A stretch of DNA of 64,000 nucleotides, taken from Bordetella genomosp. 8. Lineage in GTDB: Bacteria > Pseudomonadota > Gammaproteobacteria > Burkholderiales > Burkholderiaceae_B. Shown piece by piece: positions 26,040 through 34,795 of this stretch. The translations under genes and the position numbers were made by a program. Numbering within the stretch: position 1 is the first letter of the stretch; the number at the start of each line of letters is the position of its first letter. Location of the stretch: assembly GCF_002119685.1 (NCBI RefSeq), contig NZ_CP021108.1, positions 4,898,001-4,962,000 of the forward strand, read 5' to 3'. A model generated the notes under the pieces. That model ran no database searches. It saw only the letters and a program-made list of their open reading frames with translations, and was not told where the DNA came from.

Positions 26040-26426
26040 CTATTCGTCGCCATCCGACCGGATGGACGCCTTGATGGCTCGGATGAATACATCGTCATTG
26101 AAAGGCTTGCGCAGATAGGCTGCGGCACCGCCCGACAGGGCGTGCTCGCGGACGTCCGCCTCGTCATGCGCCGTGATGAATACCACCGGAATGCCGCTAT
26201 CGGCCAGCCGCTGCTGCACCTGCAGCCCGTTCAATCCTGGCATCTGCATGTCCAGGACGATGCATGCGGGCCGATAGGACGGAATCGATTCATAGGTCTC
26301 CAGAAACGCGTCGCCCGTCGCAAACGTATCCGCCGCCACGCCGACGGAAGACAGCAGCCGCTTGATTGCGCGGCATACCGAAGCGTCGTCATCCACGATG
26401 GCGACGAGCGGCTTCGCATTGTTCAT
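26040..26426 (-). CDS. Receiver-only response regulator
   Basis: 128 residues, a single CheY-like receiver with no output domain. The acidic pocket is VDDDAS (D12-D14), the phospho-acceptor D59 is in CIVLDMQMPG, the switch Thr is in VFITAHDE, and the conserved Lys is in YLRKPFND. The sequence resembles the receiver halves of FixJ-type regulators. It heads the pqiABC operon and lies downstream of the PAS kinase and FixJ-type gene, separated by 139 nt with the site B palindrome. It could act as a phosphate sink or as a second target of the kinase. Shine-Dalgarno AGGGAAG precedes the ATG. Confidence 0.9.
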   Translation of the reverse strand: MNNAKPLVAIVDDDASVCRAIKRLLSSVGVAADTFATGDAFLETYESIPSYRPACIVLDMQMPGLNGLQVQQRLADSGIPVVFITAHDEADVREHALSGGAAAYLRKPFNDDVFIRAIKASIRSDGDE

Positions 26427-26509
26427 GGGGAAGGCTTCCCTGGTCGGTGCCGCGCACGTAGCGTAAACGACGTTGGCCCTAGCTTAGGTCGGCCCCGCGG
26501 GGCCCGGTA

Positions 26510-26525
26510 TTGGACCTTGGTCCAA
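26510..26525. promoter_or_regulatory. Cluster palindrome, site B
   Basis: TTGGACC-TT-GGTCCAA, perfect 7-bp arms, 84-99 nt before the receiver-pqiABC operon start and just after the stop of the FixJ-type gene. A -10-like TAAGCT on the minus strand is centred 34 bp from the site. It suggests that receiver-pqiABC has its own promoter rather than simply being read through from the kinase operon. Confidence 0.7.
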
Positions 26526-26565
26526 GTCGTGGATGTGCCCGCGGGCGCACATGAGACGATGCGGC

Positions 26566-27240
26566 TCAGGGCCGCTCGAAAGCGGCCGGCAGCGCGACGC
26601 CTGCCTTGTCGGCGGCGCGCGCCAGCTCGACGAGAGTATGGACGTTCATCTTTTCCATCACGTGCGCGCGATGCACCTTGATGGTTTTCTCGGTAATGCC
26701 CAGCTCGTAGGCGGCCTGCTTGTTCAGGCGCCCCTGTACCAGCAAGGCCAGCACTTCGCGCTCGCGCGGTGTGAGCCGGTCCAGGCGATGCCGAATCAAG
26801 TCCTGTTCCGCCCGCTTATGCAGGTCACTCGCCGCACGGCATAGCGCCTGGTCCACCGCGCGCAGCAGCGCGGATTCCTCGACCGGCTTGGTCAGGAAAT
26901 CATTCGCGCCCTCTTTCATGGCCTGTACCGTGGTGGCGACGTCACCGTGTCCGGTGATGAAGATGATAGGCAGCGGGGCGCGCGCGGCATTGAGTTCGCG
27001 CTGCAGATCCAGTCCGCCCACGCCTGGCATGCGGACATCCAGGACCAGGCAGGCCGGCGTGCGGCCGTCATAACGGTGATCCAGGAACTCGGATGCCGAG
27101 TCGAAAGTCATTACACGATGGCCGGCGACGGCGATCAGCCGGGCCAGCGCGCAGCGGACGGCGGCATCGTCGTCCACCAGGAAAACGACGCCCGCGGCGG
27201 CGGCCTCGCGCCGGGCGGGGATCGAAGCACAGCATTGCAC
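26566..27240 (-). CDS. FixJ-type response regulator, LuxR DNA-binding output
   Basis: 224 residues from a GTG start 9 nt after the kinase stop (an ATG at 27342 inside the kinase gene would add 34 residues). N-terminal receiver: LVDDDAA, phospho-acceptor D68 in CLVLDVRMPG, FITGHGDVATTVQAMKEGAND, and Lys in FLTKPVEE. C-terminal LuxR/GerE helix-turn-helix at about 155-210 (LTPREREVLALLVQGRLNKQ). It is the partner of the adjacent PAS kinase. As the only DNA-binding regulator inside the cluster, it is the best candidate to bind the TTGGACC palindromes. Confidence 0.9.
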   Translation of the reverse strand: MQCCASIPARREAAAAGVVFLVDDDAAVRCALARLIAVAGHRVMTFDSASEFLDHRYDGRTPACLVLDVRMPGVGGLDLQRELNAARAPLPIIFITGHGDVATTVQAMKEGANDFLTKPVEESALLRAVDQALCRAASDLHKRAEQDLIRHRLDRLTPREREVLALLVQGRLNKQAAYELGITEKTIKVHRAHVMEKMNVHTLVELARAADKAGVALPAAFERP

Positions 27241-27248
27241 CTGCCAAC

Positions 27249-28439
27249 TCAGGTCCGGCTGGCGCTCCGGCGCCGCCCCCGCATAATGGCCGGTAAGGTG
27301 AAATGAATCGCCGCGCCCTGCCCCTGGTTCTGTTCTACCCATATGTGGCCCCCGTGCAGTTCGACAATCGAGCGGCTGATATACAGGCCCAGCCCAAGGC
27401 CTTCGCGCTTGGAGGTGACATAGGGCTTGAAGAGCCGAGGCAACGTATCGCTGGTGAAGCCGCAGCCGCGGTCGCGCACGGTGATACGCACCGTGCCCTC
27501 ATCGGCCATCATGGCTTCGATGGTCACCATCCGCTCGGGCGACGGCCGCGGCGCCAGCGCTTCGAAGGCATTGAGGACCAGATTCAAGACGACTTGCTGC
27601 AATTGCACCTTGTCGCCGGACACCGGCGGTAATCTCGCGGCGACGTTCACGGAAAGCCGTATGCCTCGTACGATCGCATCGCTATGCAGGAGCAGCACGA
27701 CGTCATCGATGAGATCCGGAAGGTCGACGGGCTCGGTTTCACGGTCGCCGGGCCTGACCAGCAGGCGTATTTTCCGGAGCACTTCACTGGCGCGCCGATT
27801 GTCCTTGACCAGGTCGTCCAGGATCTCGCGCAGCGCGTCCAGGTCGGGCGCCATGTCGATGAGACGCTGCGCCGCTTGTACGTTGCTCAGTATGGCCGTC
27901 AGCGGCTGGTTCAGCTCATGGGCCAGCGAGCCCGCGAGCTGCCCCAAGGTGGACACACGGGACAGATGAACCAGCGCGCATCGATTGCCATCCAGTTCCT
28001 GCTGCACGGTCAGGTCGGTCACCGTCATCAGATAGTCGCAGGCCGTGCCCTCGGACGGCCGCGCGACAGAGAGGCGTACGGAAAACTCCGTGCCGTCCAT
28101 GCGCCGGGCCACCGTTTCGCCGTCGGTGTCCGACGCCCATCGCGGCAGCAATGCGCCGGCCGGGGTGCCGTTCAAGACTTGGAGGGGATAGCCGAATAGC
28201 GCGGCGGCGGCGGGATTCGCGTGGAGGATCGCCTTGTGCCGATCGGCGCAAAGCACGGCGAACGGCAGCAGGTCCAGGATCGCGTGCAGGTTGTCGTCAT
28301 CGCACGGAGCCGTGCGGCGCGCCGCTGGCGCGCCCGGCAGGCCGACCGACATTTCGCCACGGTGCATCCGGGCACCTGAGCGCCGGCTCGGGTTGGTCCT
28401 TGACGCAGCCGGAGAAACCTTATCGTTGGAGATAACCAT
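27249..28439 (-). CDS. PAS-domain sensor histidine kinase
   Basis: 396 residues. A PAS domain (about 50-145, LHAILDLLPFAVLCADRHKA) precedes the HisKA domain with H174 in SLAHELNQPLTAIL and a HATPase_c domain (N box QQVVLNLVLNAFEAL, G boxes DRGCGFTSD and GLGLGLYISRSIVE). No transmembrane segment is visible, so it is probably cytosolic and senses a soluble or redox signal through the PAS pocket. The chosen ATG has GGGAG 9 nt upstream; an ATG 27 nt earlier is in frame. First gene of a two-gene operon with the FixJ-type regulator. Confidence 0.9.
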   Translation of the reverse strand: MVISNDKVSPAASRTNPSRRSGARMHRGEMSVGLPGAPAARRTAPCDDDNLHAILDLLPFAVLCADRHKAILHANPAAAALFGYPLQVLNGTPAGALLPRWASDTDGETVARRMDGTEFSVRLSVARPSEGTACDYLMTVTDLTVQQELDGNRCALVHLSRVSTLGQLAGSLAHELNQPLTAILSNVQAAQRLIDMAPDLDALREILDDLVKDNRRASEVLRKIRLLVRPGDRETEPVDLPDLIDDVVLLLHSDAIVRGIRLSVNVAARLPPVSGDKVQLQQVVLNLVLNAFEALAPRPSPERMVTIEAMMADEGTVRITVRDRGCGFTSDTLPRLFKPYVTSKREGLGLGLYISRSIVELHGGHIWVEQNQGQGAAIHFTLPAIMRGRRRSASRT

Positions 28440-28554
28440 CAGGTCACGCTCCCGTGTGGAGTCCATCCAACCGGAGCGGGGACACCGTCACCGGGGAGCC
28501 GCCGCTGCCATGGTCCAGCTGACGTACAGCTTACGCCCAACCATGGTGCAGGTA

Positions 28555-28563
28555 AAGGTCCGA
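28555..28563. promoter_or_regulatory. Possible degenerate half-site upstream of the kinase gene
   Basis: AAGGTCCGA differs by one base from the AAGGTCCAA half of the cluster palindrome and lies about 120 nt before the kinase start, in a 144-nt gap that holds no gene. A single 9-mer may occur by chance. If real, it would hint at weak autoregulation. Confidence 0.2.
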
Positions 28564-28610
28564 CGAGGATTTAGCCTATGAGACACCATCCGCGAACGGT
28601 GCGCCCCGCC

Positions 28611-30107
28611 TTATCGGGACGCCGGCGCCGCGGATGCGGCCTCCGCCGCGCCCTGATCTGCCGCTGGCGCCACGACGGCTTCCTCGCCGCCGCTCATTCC
28701 GAGCTGGCTCATTTGCTCGGCGTCCTCGACCCAGCCGCCTCCCATCGCCTTGTAAACCCTGACCATGGCCGCGAACACGTATCCCTGCGTCTGGGCATAG
28801 GCCAGCTGGGCGTTGAACAGGCTACGTTCCGAATCGAGCACCTCGATGTAACTGGTATAGCCCCCTTCGTAACGCAACCGGGCCATATGCGCATAGGTGC
28901 GCAGGGCGTCGACCTGCCGCCCTTGCACCACCTGCGCTTCCTTGGTCTTCTGCAGGCTCACCAGTGCGTCGGAGACCTCCTGGAACGCGACCTGTATGGC
29001 TTTCTCGTACTGGTACAAGGCCTGTTGCCGCTGCGCTTCGGCCTGCCTGACCTGCCCCGCGATGGAGCCCGCCGTGAAGATCGGTACGGTCGCCGAGCCG
29101 ACATAGCTCCATACCTTGGACGGCCCGGTGAAAAGGCTGGAGAATTGTCCGCTCGCGGTACCGAGCAGGCCCGTCAATGAGATCGACGGAAAGTACAGTG
29201 CGCGCGCCGCGCCGATCAGCGCGTTGGCGGCGATCAGGTTCTGTTCGGCTTGCCGCAAGTCGGGCCTGCGGACCAGGAGCTCCGACGGCAAGCCGGCCGG
29301 TACGACAGGCAGGACCAGCCCGTCCAGCCCGCGGCCTCGTGCGATAGCCGCCGGATTGTGGCCCAACAGCACCGACAGTGCGTCCTCCTGTTGCGCGATC
29401 TGCATTTCCAGCTGCGGGATAGTGGCCAGGGAAGCCTCGTATTCGGAGCGGCTCTGCGCCAGCTCCATCTCGGATACCTCGCCGTACTGGAACCGCAGCT
29501 CGAATACGTGCACCGATTCCGCCCGGCTTTGCGTGGTTGCCCGGGCGATGTCCAGCTGCCTGTCCAGCGACAGCAGATTCACGTAACTCGAGGCCACCGA
29601 TGTCACCAGGGTCAGTATCGTGGCGCGCCGCCCTTCTTCCGTGGCCAGCAGGGCGGCGCGCGCGGCTTCGGTCTGCCTCCGGAGACCGCCGAACACGTCG
29701 AGCTCCCAGGACGCCGACAACGAAGCGGAAAACCCGTTGAAGACCGTGTCGACGCCTTCGGGCCGGCCTGCCGCGCCGAGCGGCAACCGCCGGCGCTGCG
29801 CATCCACGCCAGCGCCGATTTGCGGGAACAGCAGGGCGCGGGTGGTCTCGAACTGGCCCAGGTATTGATCGACGCGCGCCGCCGCAATCTTCACATCCTT
29901 GTTCTCCGCCAGCGCAATGGTGATCAACCCGTTCAGCTGGGGATCGCCAAACTGCGCCCACCAACGCGTATCCACGATCTGCCGTGCATCTTTATCGCTG
30001 AAACGGAAAGACGCGGGCACCGGCACTTCCGGCCGCTGGTAATCCGGTCCCAACGTACAGCCGCCCAGCGCGACGACAATGACGACCGATGTGGCCAGGG
30101 CGCGCAT
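28611..30107 (-). CDS. RND efflux outer-membrane channel lipoprotein (OprM/NodT family)
   Basis: 498-residue TolC-like outer-membrane factor, lipidated (lipobox VALGGC), with the family start TLGPDYQRPEVPVPASF. Two OEP repeats (about 60-250 and 270-460) contain the usual ELDVFGGLRRQTEAARA and RRPDLRQAEQNLIAANA. I use the ATG at 30107, one base after the RND pump stop; the longer frame would add 59 basic residues overlapping the pump gene. Third gene of the RND operon (adaptor-pump-channel). The C-terminus is Ala- and Glu-rich. Confidence 0.92.
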   Translation of the reverse strand: MRALATSVVIVVALGGCTLGPDYQRPEVPVPASFRFSDKDARQIVDTRWWAQFGDPQLNGLITIALAENKDVKIAAARVDQYLGQFETTRALLFPQIGAGVDAQRRRLPLGAAGRPEGVDTVFNGFSASLSASWELDVFGGLRRQTEAARAALLATEEGRRATILTLVTSVASSYVNLLSLDRQLDIARATTQSRAESVHVFELRFQYGEVSEMELAQSRSEYEASLATIPQLEMQIAQQEDALSVLLGHNPAAIARGRGLDGLVLPVVPAGLPSELLVRRPDLRQAEQNLIAANALIGAARALYFPSISLTGLLGTASGQFSSLFTGPSKVWSYVGSATVPIFTAGSIAGQVRQAEAQRQQALYQYEKAIQVAFQEVSDALVSLQKTKEAQVVQGRQVDALRTYAHMARLRYEGGYTSYIEVLDSERSLFNAQLAYAQTQGYVFAAMVRVYKAMGGGWVEDAEQMSQLGMSGGEEAVVAPAADQGAAEAASAAPASR

Positions 30108-30108
30108 G

Positions 30109-33100
30109 TCAGTCACCAGGATGCTTGGCGGTCGGGCCCAGGGCGGTCCCGCCCGCCCCGGTTCCGCGCGGCTGCGCCGGCGGGCCGGCGGACGGCGGCG
30201 CCACCGGCGAAGCTTCCGTATCGGACGCCGGCCCGGGCGTCTTCTTGCCGCCCCCCTTCCGCTCCGACATTCGTTCGAGCACATAAAAGAACATCGGGAT
30301 GAAGAAGACCGCGATGACAGTGGCGCCCAGCATTCCGCCGATCACGCCCGTGCCGATGGAATGCCGGCTATTGGCCGATGCGCCGGTCGCGATGGCCAGC
30401 GGCACGCAGCCCAGGATGAAGGCCAGCGAAGTCATGACGATGGGGCGCAGACGCTCCCCCGCCGCGATCAGCGCTGCATCGTGGACGGACTTTCCCGCCT
30501 CCCGGTTCAGTACGGCAAACTCGAAAATCAGGATCGCGTTCTTCGCCGCCAACGCCACCAGCATCGTCAGCCCGATCTGGAAATACACGTCGTTATCCAG
30601 CCCGCGCAGCATGGTCGCGGCCAGGGCGCCGAATATCGCGAAGGGCACCGTCAGCAGCACACCCAGCGGCAGACTCCATTTCTCGTACTGCGCCGCCAGG
30701 ATCAGGAAAACCATGATGAGGCCGAAGGCGAACACCAGGGCCGACGTGCCGCCGGCCTGCCGCGCCTCGAAAGCCTCTCCGCTCCATCCCGTACCATAGC
30801 CCGCCGGCAGCACTTCAGCGGCCACAGCCTCGAGCGCGGCGATGGCCTGCCCGGTGCTGTATCCCGGCGCCGCATCGCAGGTGATCTTGATCGCGGGGAA
30901 ATTATTGAAGCGTGTCAGCAGGTCCGGACCGGTGACGAACCGGCTGGTGACGACGGACCTGAGCGGCACCATCGTGCCTGTCTTGCTGCGAACGAAAATC
31001 TGCTCCAGGTCCTCCGGCCGCAGCCGATACGGCGCGTCGGCCTGCAGAATGACTTGCCACAAGCGGCTGGACCGGTTGAACTGCGAAACGTAAAGCGAGC
31101 CGAACATGGTCTGCATGGCGCTATACACTTCCTCGATCGGCACGCCCAGGGTTTCCGATTTGTCGCGGTCCACTTCCACCTGCAGCTGCTGCGACGATGC
31201 GTTGAAGGTGGAAGTGATACGTGCCAGCTCAGGCCGCTGCCTGGCCTTCGCGATGTACTGGTCCACCACGGCCGCCAGTTGAGTGATGGTGGCATCGCCC
31301 ATGCTCTGGATCCACATTTCCGTGCCCCCCGTGGTGCCCAGGCCGGGTATCGCGGGAGGGTTCACCGGCAGAATGATTCCTTCCTGCACCTTGGAAAGAT
31401 TCTGGTATGCGCCTTGGATGACGGCGCGGGCGTTCTGGGTCTTGATGTTCGCAGAGCTGTAGCGCTCGTCGAAGCCCTTGAAGCCGATGAAGAACGTCGC
31501 CGCATTGTTCTTGTTCTGGTTGTCCAGCAGGCTGTAGCCGTCCACCATGGCGACACTGCTGACGGCTGGCTGCTGCAGGAAGTAATCGGTGACGTGCTTC
31601 GACACCCCGCCCGTGCGGTCCAGGCTGGCGGCGTCGGGCATGATGACCGCGCCCAGCAGGTAGCCCTGGTCTTCCGGGGGCAGGAACGACGTCGGGACCG
31701 CGCGCATCATGACCACCGTCATCGCCACCATGCCGGCGAATACCAGCAGGCCGATCAGGAAGTGCCTGATGACTGCCCTCACGGCCGAGGAATACCGTTC
31801 GGTCATTCGCGCGAATGCATTTTCGAACCATCGGAAGAACCCTTTTTTCTCATGATGGCCCGGCTTGAGCAGCAAGGCGGCCAGCGCTGGCGACAAGGTC
31901 AGGGCCACCACCCCGGAAATGATCACGGAGATGGCGATGGTGATCGCGAACTGCTTGTACATCTGGCCCGTGATGCCGCCCAGGAATGCCACTGGAACGA
32001 ATACCGCGCACAGCACCAGCACGATCGCCACCACCGGGCCCGCCACTTCATCCATGGCCCGCTTGGCCGCGGACTTGGGGTCCAGCTGATGCACGGTGAT
32101 GTTGCGTTCCACGTTTTCGATGACCACGATGGCGTCGTCCACCACGATGCCGATCGCGAGGATCATGCCGAACAGGGTGAGCATGTTGATGGAAAAGCCC
32201 AGGGCGAGCATGCCGCTGAACGTGCCGATGATGGACACCGGCACCGCCAGGATGGGGATCAGGGTGGCGCGCAGGCTCTGCAGGAAGACGTACACCACCA
32301 CAACCACCAGCACCAGCGCCTCGAAGAAGGTATGGACCACGTCCGAAATCGAGGCTCGCGTGAACTCCGTGGTATCCATGGCGATGCTGTAATCCAGCCC
32401 TTCGGGGAAGGAGTTCTTCAACTGCGCCAGCATGGCACGCACCTGCTTGGATACCTCCAGGGCGTTCGCCCCCGGTTGCTGGTAGACCGCCATGACCGTC
32501 GCCGGCTTGCCCTGGTAGCGGCTACGGATCGAATAGTCCTTCTGCCCCAGCTCGGCACGGCCGATGTCGCGCAGGCGCACGATGGATGCCCCGCCGCTGG
32601 CCGCCCGGATGATGATGTTGTCGAATTCCGCCGGTTCGGCAAGCCGGCCCGTCGTCGTCACGGGAAACGACTGCTCGACGGGTCCGGCGGTCGGCGACTG
32701 CCCGATGCGGCCGACCGCGAACTGCTGGTTCTGATTGCTGACCGCTTTCTGTACGTCGCCCGCGGTCACGCCCAGTTGCGCCATGCGGTCGGGCTTGAGC
32801 CAGATGCGCATCGCATAATCCGGCGTGCCGAAGATGGCCGATTGGTTGGCGCCGGAAATGCGCTTGATGGCGTCCAGCACATAGATGTTGGCGTAGTTGG
32901 CGATGTACGTCGCGTCGTAGCGCTCGGTGGGCGAATAGATGGCAATCACCATCATGAACGCCGATGACTTTTTCTGCACCTGCACACCTTGGGCCGTTAC
33001 GGAGGTCGGCAACTGCGGCAAGGCCAGGTTCACTCGGTTCTGCACATCCACCTGCGCCAGCTCGGGGTTGGTGCCGATCTGGAAGAATGCATTGATCGTC

Positions 33101-33369
33101 AGGTTCCCCGTCGAAGAGCTGGACGAATTCATGTAGATCATGTTGTCCGCGCCATTGACCTGCTGCTCGATGGGCGCGGCGACATTGTTGGCGACCACAT
33201 CCGCGTTGGCGCCCGGATAGGTGGCGCTGATGGTGATCTGCGGCGGCGTGATCTCGGGGTATTGCGCGACGGGGAGCGCGAGCATGGCGACCGCGCCGGC
33301 CAGCGTGATGACGATGGAGATGACGGACGCGAAAATCGGCCGGTCTATGCAGTAATGAGAGATATTCAT
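30109..33369 (-). CDS. RND efflux pump, HAE1 (AcrB/MexB) family
   Basis: 1086-residue inner-membrane proton-driven pump with the AcrB layout: TM1 at the N-terminus (FASVISIVITLAGAVAMLAL), two large periplasmic loops, and twelve membrane segments. The proton-relay pair is in GIVVDDAIVVIENVERN (TM4) and the relay lysine in LVALAAKNAILIFEFA (TM10). The C-terminus beyond about 1040 is an extended Pro/Gly/Ala-rich tail. It exports hydrophobic or amphiphilic compounds; the substrate cannot be predicted. It lies 12 nt after the adaptor gene in a three-gene operon and is probably controlled by site C. Confidence 0.94.
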   Translation of the reverse strand: MNISHYCIDRPIFASVISIVITLAGAVAMLALPVAQYPEITPPQITISATYPGANADVVANNVAAPIEQQVNGADNMIYMNSSSSSTGNLTINAFFQIGTNPELAQVDVQNRVNLALPQLPTSVTAQGVQVQKKSSAFMMVIAIYSPTERYDATYIANYANIYVLDAIKRISGANQSAIFGTPDYAMRIWLKPDRMAQLGVTAGDVQKAVSNQNQQFAVGRIGQSPTAGPVEQSFPVTTTGRLAEPAEFDNIIIRAASGGASIVRLRDIGRAELGQKDYSIRSRYQGKPATVMAVYQQPGANALEVSKQVRAMLAQLKNSFPEGLDYSIAMDTTEFTRASISDVVHTFFEALVLVVVVVYVFLQSLRATLIPILAVPVSIIGTFSGMLALGFSINMLTLFGMILAIGIVVDDAIVVIENVERNITVHQLDPKSAAKRAMDEVAGPVVAIVLVLCAVFVPVAFLGGITGQMYKQFAITIAISVIISGVVALTLSPALAALLLKPGHHEKKGFFRWFENAFARMTERYSSAVRAVIRHFLIGLLVFAGMVAMTVVMMRAVPTSFLPPEDQGYLLGAVIMPDAASLDRTGGVSKHVTDYFLQQPAVSSVAMVDGYSLLDNQNKNNAATFFIGFKGFDERYSSANIKTQNARAVIQGAYQNLSKVQEGIILPVNPPAIPGLGTTGGTEMWIQSMGDATITQLAAVVDQYIAKARQRPELARITSTFNASSQQLQVEVDRDKSETLGVPIEEVYSAMQTMFGSLYVSQFNRSSRLWQVILQADAPYRLRPEDLEQIFVRSKTGTMVPLRSVVTSRFVTGPDLLTRFNNFPAIKITCDAAPGYSTGQAIAALEAVAAEVLPAGYGTGWSGEAFEARQAGGTSALVFAFGLIMVFLILAAQYEKWSLPLGVLLTVPFAIFGALAATMLRGLDNDVYFQIGLTMLVALAAKNAILIFEFAVLNREAGKSVHDAALIAAGERLRPIVMTSLAFILGCVPLAIATGASANSRHSIGTGVIGGMLGATVIAVFFIPMFFYVLERMSERKGGGKKTPGPASDTEASPVAPPSAGPPAQPRGTGAGGTALGPTAKHPGD

Positions 33370-33381
33370 ACGCCCGCCCGC

Positions 33382-34563
33382 TCAGTTCTTCTCGCGTTTG
33401 TCGGGAGGCGGCTCGATGTCCTTGTTTCCTCCTGGGCCCTCCAGGCGCGCTTCTCCCGTTATTTTCAAAGGCATGTCGGCTACGACGCGCAACGCGCCGT
33501 CGACGACGATGCGCTCGCCCGCCTTCAGGCCATCGGTGACGAACCAGTTATCGCCATGCCAGGTCCCGACTTCGACCACCCGCTGCCGCGCTTTCGCATC
33601 CGCATCCACCACCCAGACGAAATGGCTTTTCGAACCCTGTAGTACCGCCCTTTGCGGGACCAGCACCGCGTTCTGGCGCACGGCGCCGGAAACGCGCGCG
33701 CGGACGAATTGGCCGGGACGAAGGACGCCATCCGGATTCGCGAACGACGCGCGCACCAGGAAGGTCCCGGTCTGGGAACTGAAGGCCGGGTTGGCGAAAT
33801 TGATGTGTCCGATGGAGGGATAAACGGTGCCGTCCGCCAGCACGACGCGGACGTCAAAGTCCTTGCGTTCGGGGAAGCGCAGCTGCCCTTTCTCGATCTG
33901 GTCCCGATAGGCCAGCAGCTCGTTTTCGGAAATACTGAAATTCACCCACATGGGGTCCAGCTGATAGATGTGGGTAAGCAGGCCGCCGGGACCGGCGGTG
34001 AGATAGCTGCCGTCCTGCTGCTGGGCGAAGCTGGACAAACCGGTAAGCGGGGACTTGATCACCGTATAGCCCAGGTTCAATTCCGCCGTCTGGACCTGTC
34101 CCTGGGCGGAGATGACGGCAGCCGCGGCCTCCTGCTCGTTGCCGACGGCATCGTCCAGGTCCTTTTTACTGATGGCGTTGGCCGCCACCAGCGGACGAAC
34201 CCGCGCCAGATTCGCCTTCGTCACGGTCCACCGGGCCTGCTGCTGGGCCAGTTGCCCCTTCGCCGTCTTCAGCGCCGCCTCGAACGGTTTAGGATCCATC
34301 AGGAATAGGGTTTGTCCTTCCTTCACCAGATCGCCTTCCTGATACACCCGCTTGTCCAGGAAACCATCGACGCGAGCGCGGATTTCGACTTCCCGCGAGC
34401 TTTGCGTCTGCGCCGTGAATTCGAACTGGACAGGCGTATCCCGCTGCACGACCGTCAGGACAGTGACCGCGACGGGCTCAGGCGGGGGCCCGCCCGGGGG
34501 CTTGTCGCAGGCCGCCAGCAGCAGAAGGGTGGCGGCGAGCGCCAGGCGTATCCGGGCGTCCAT
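33382..34563 (-). CDS. RND efflux periplasmic adaptor (AcrA/MexA family)
   Basis: 393-residue membrane-fusion lipoprotein (lipobox LLLAAC, Cys near 19). It has the AcrA order of lipoyl, helical hairpin, beta-barrel and membrane-proximal domains: VEIRARVDGFLDKRVYQEGDLVKEG near 70, a coiled-coil hairpin about 95-165, LDPMWVNFSISENELL, and VLVPQRAVLQGSK. ATG 34563 is preceded by GGAGCGAG; an upstream ATG at 34614 is in frame but would bury the signal peptide. First gene of the RND operon, 132 nt downstream of site C. Confidence 0.92.
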   Translation of the reverse strand: MDARIRLALAATLLLLAACDKPPGGPPPEPVAVTVLTVVQRDTPVQFEFTAQTQSSREVEIRARVDGFLDKRVYQEGDLVKEGQTLFLMDPKPFEAALKTAKGQLAQQQARWTVTKANLARVRPLVAANAISKKDLDDAVGNEQEAAAAVISAQGQVQTAELNLGYTVIKSPLTGLSSFAQQQDGSYLTAGPGGLLTHIYQLDPMWVNFSISENELLAYRDQIEKGQLRFPERKDFDVRVVLADGTVYPSIGHINFANPAFSSQTGTFLVRASFANPDGVLRPGQFVRARVSGAVRQNAVLVPQRAVLQGSKSHFVWVVDADAKARQRVVEVGTWHGDNWFVTDGLKAGERIVVDGALRVVADMPLKITGEARLEGPGGNKDIEPPPDKREKN

Positions 34564-34694
34564 GCACTCGCTCCGGGTGCCGATGCGCCCGCCCCTTGCC
34601 CGTGAAATGGCCATGTGAAACTCCCACTCGATACCTCGCGCGGCTGGAGCAGCACTGTCCCGATCGATCCTAGCCCCCCTCGGGCCGGCGGCCT

Positions 34695-34712
34695 ATTGGA
34701 CTTTGGTTCAAT
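34695..34712. promoter_or_regulatory. Cluster palindrome, site C (imperfect)
   Basis: ATTGGACT-TT-GGTTCAAT, matching sites A and B except for two substitutions, in the 232-nt divergent region between the RND operon and DUF3300-DUF2950. -10-like hexamers lie 34 bp from its centre on both sides: TAGGAT on the minus strand (34667-34672) and AATCAT on the plus strand (34735-34740). One site could therefore serve both promoters. Confidence 0.65.
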
Positions 34713-34795
34713 GGCGCGGCGGCGCTTTTTGCCGAATCATTCGCGTCGTGCCGGCCGGACTTTCGGCCAGTCCACGAGATCGCGCGGGCGCATGA

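Noticed and set aside
30108..30284. 59-residue N-terminal extension of the outer-membrane channel protein
   Set aside because: It lies inside the pump gene, is extremely Arg-rich, and would hide the lipoprotein signal that starts at 30107.
30079..32967. 962-codon open frame antisense to the RND pump
   Set aside because: His- and Arg-rich translation without domains, a mirror of the pump's codon use. The pump itself has all family motifs.
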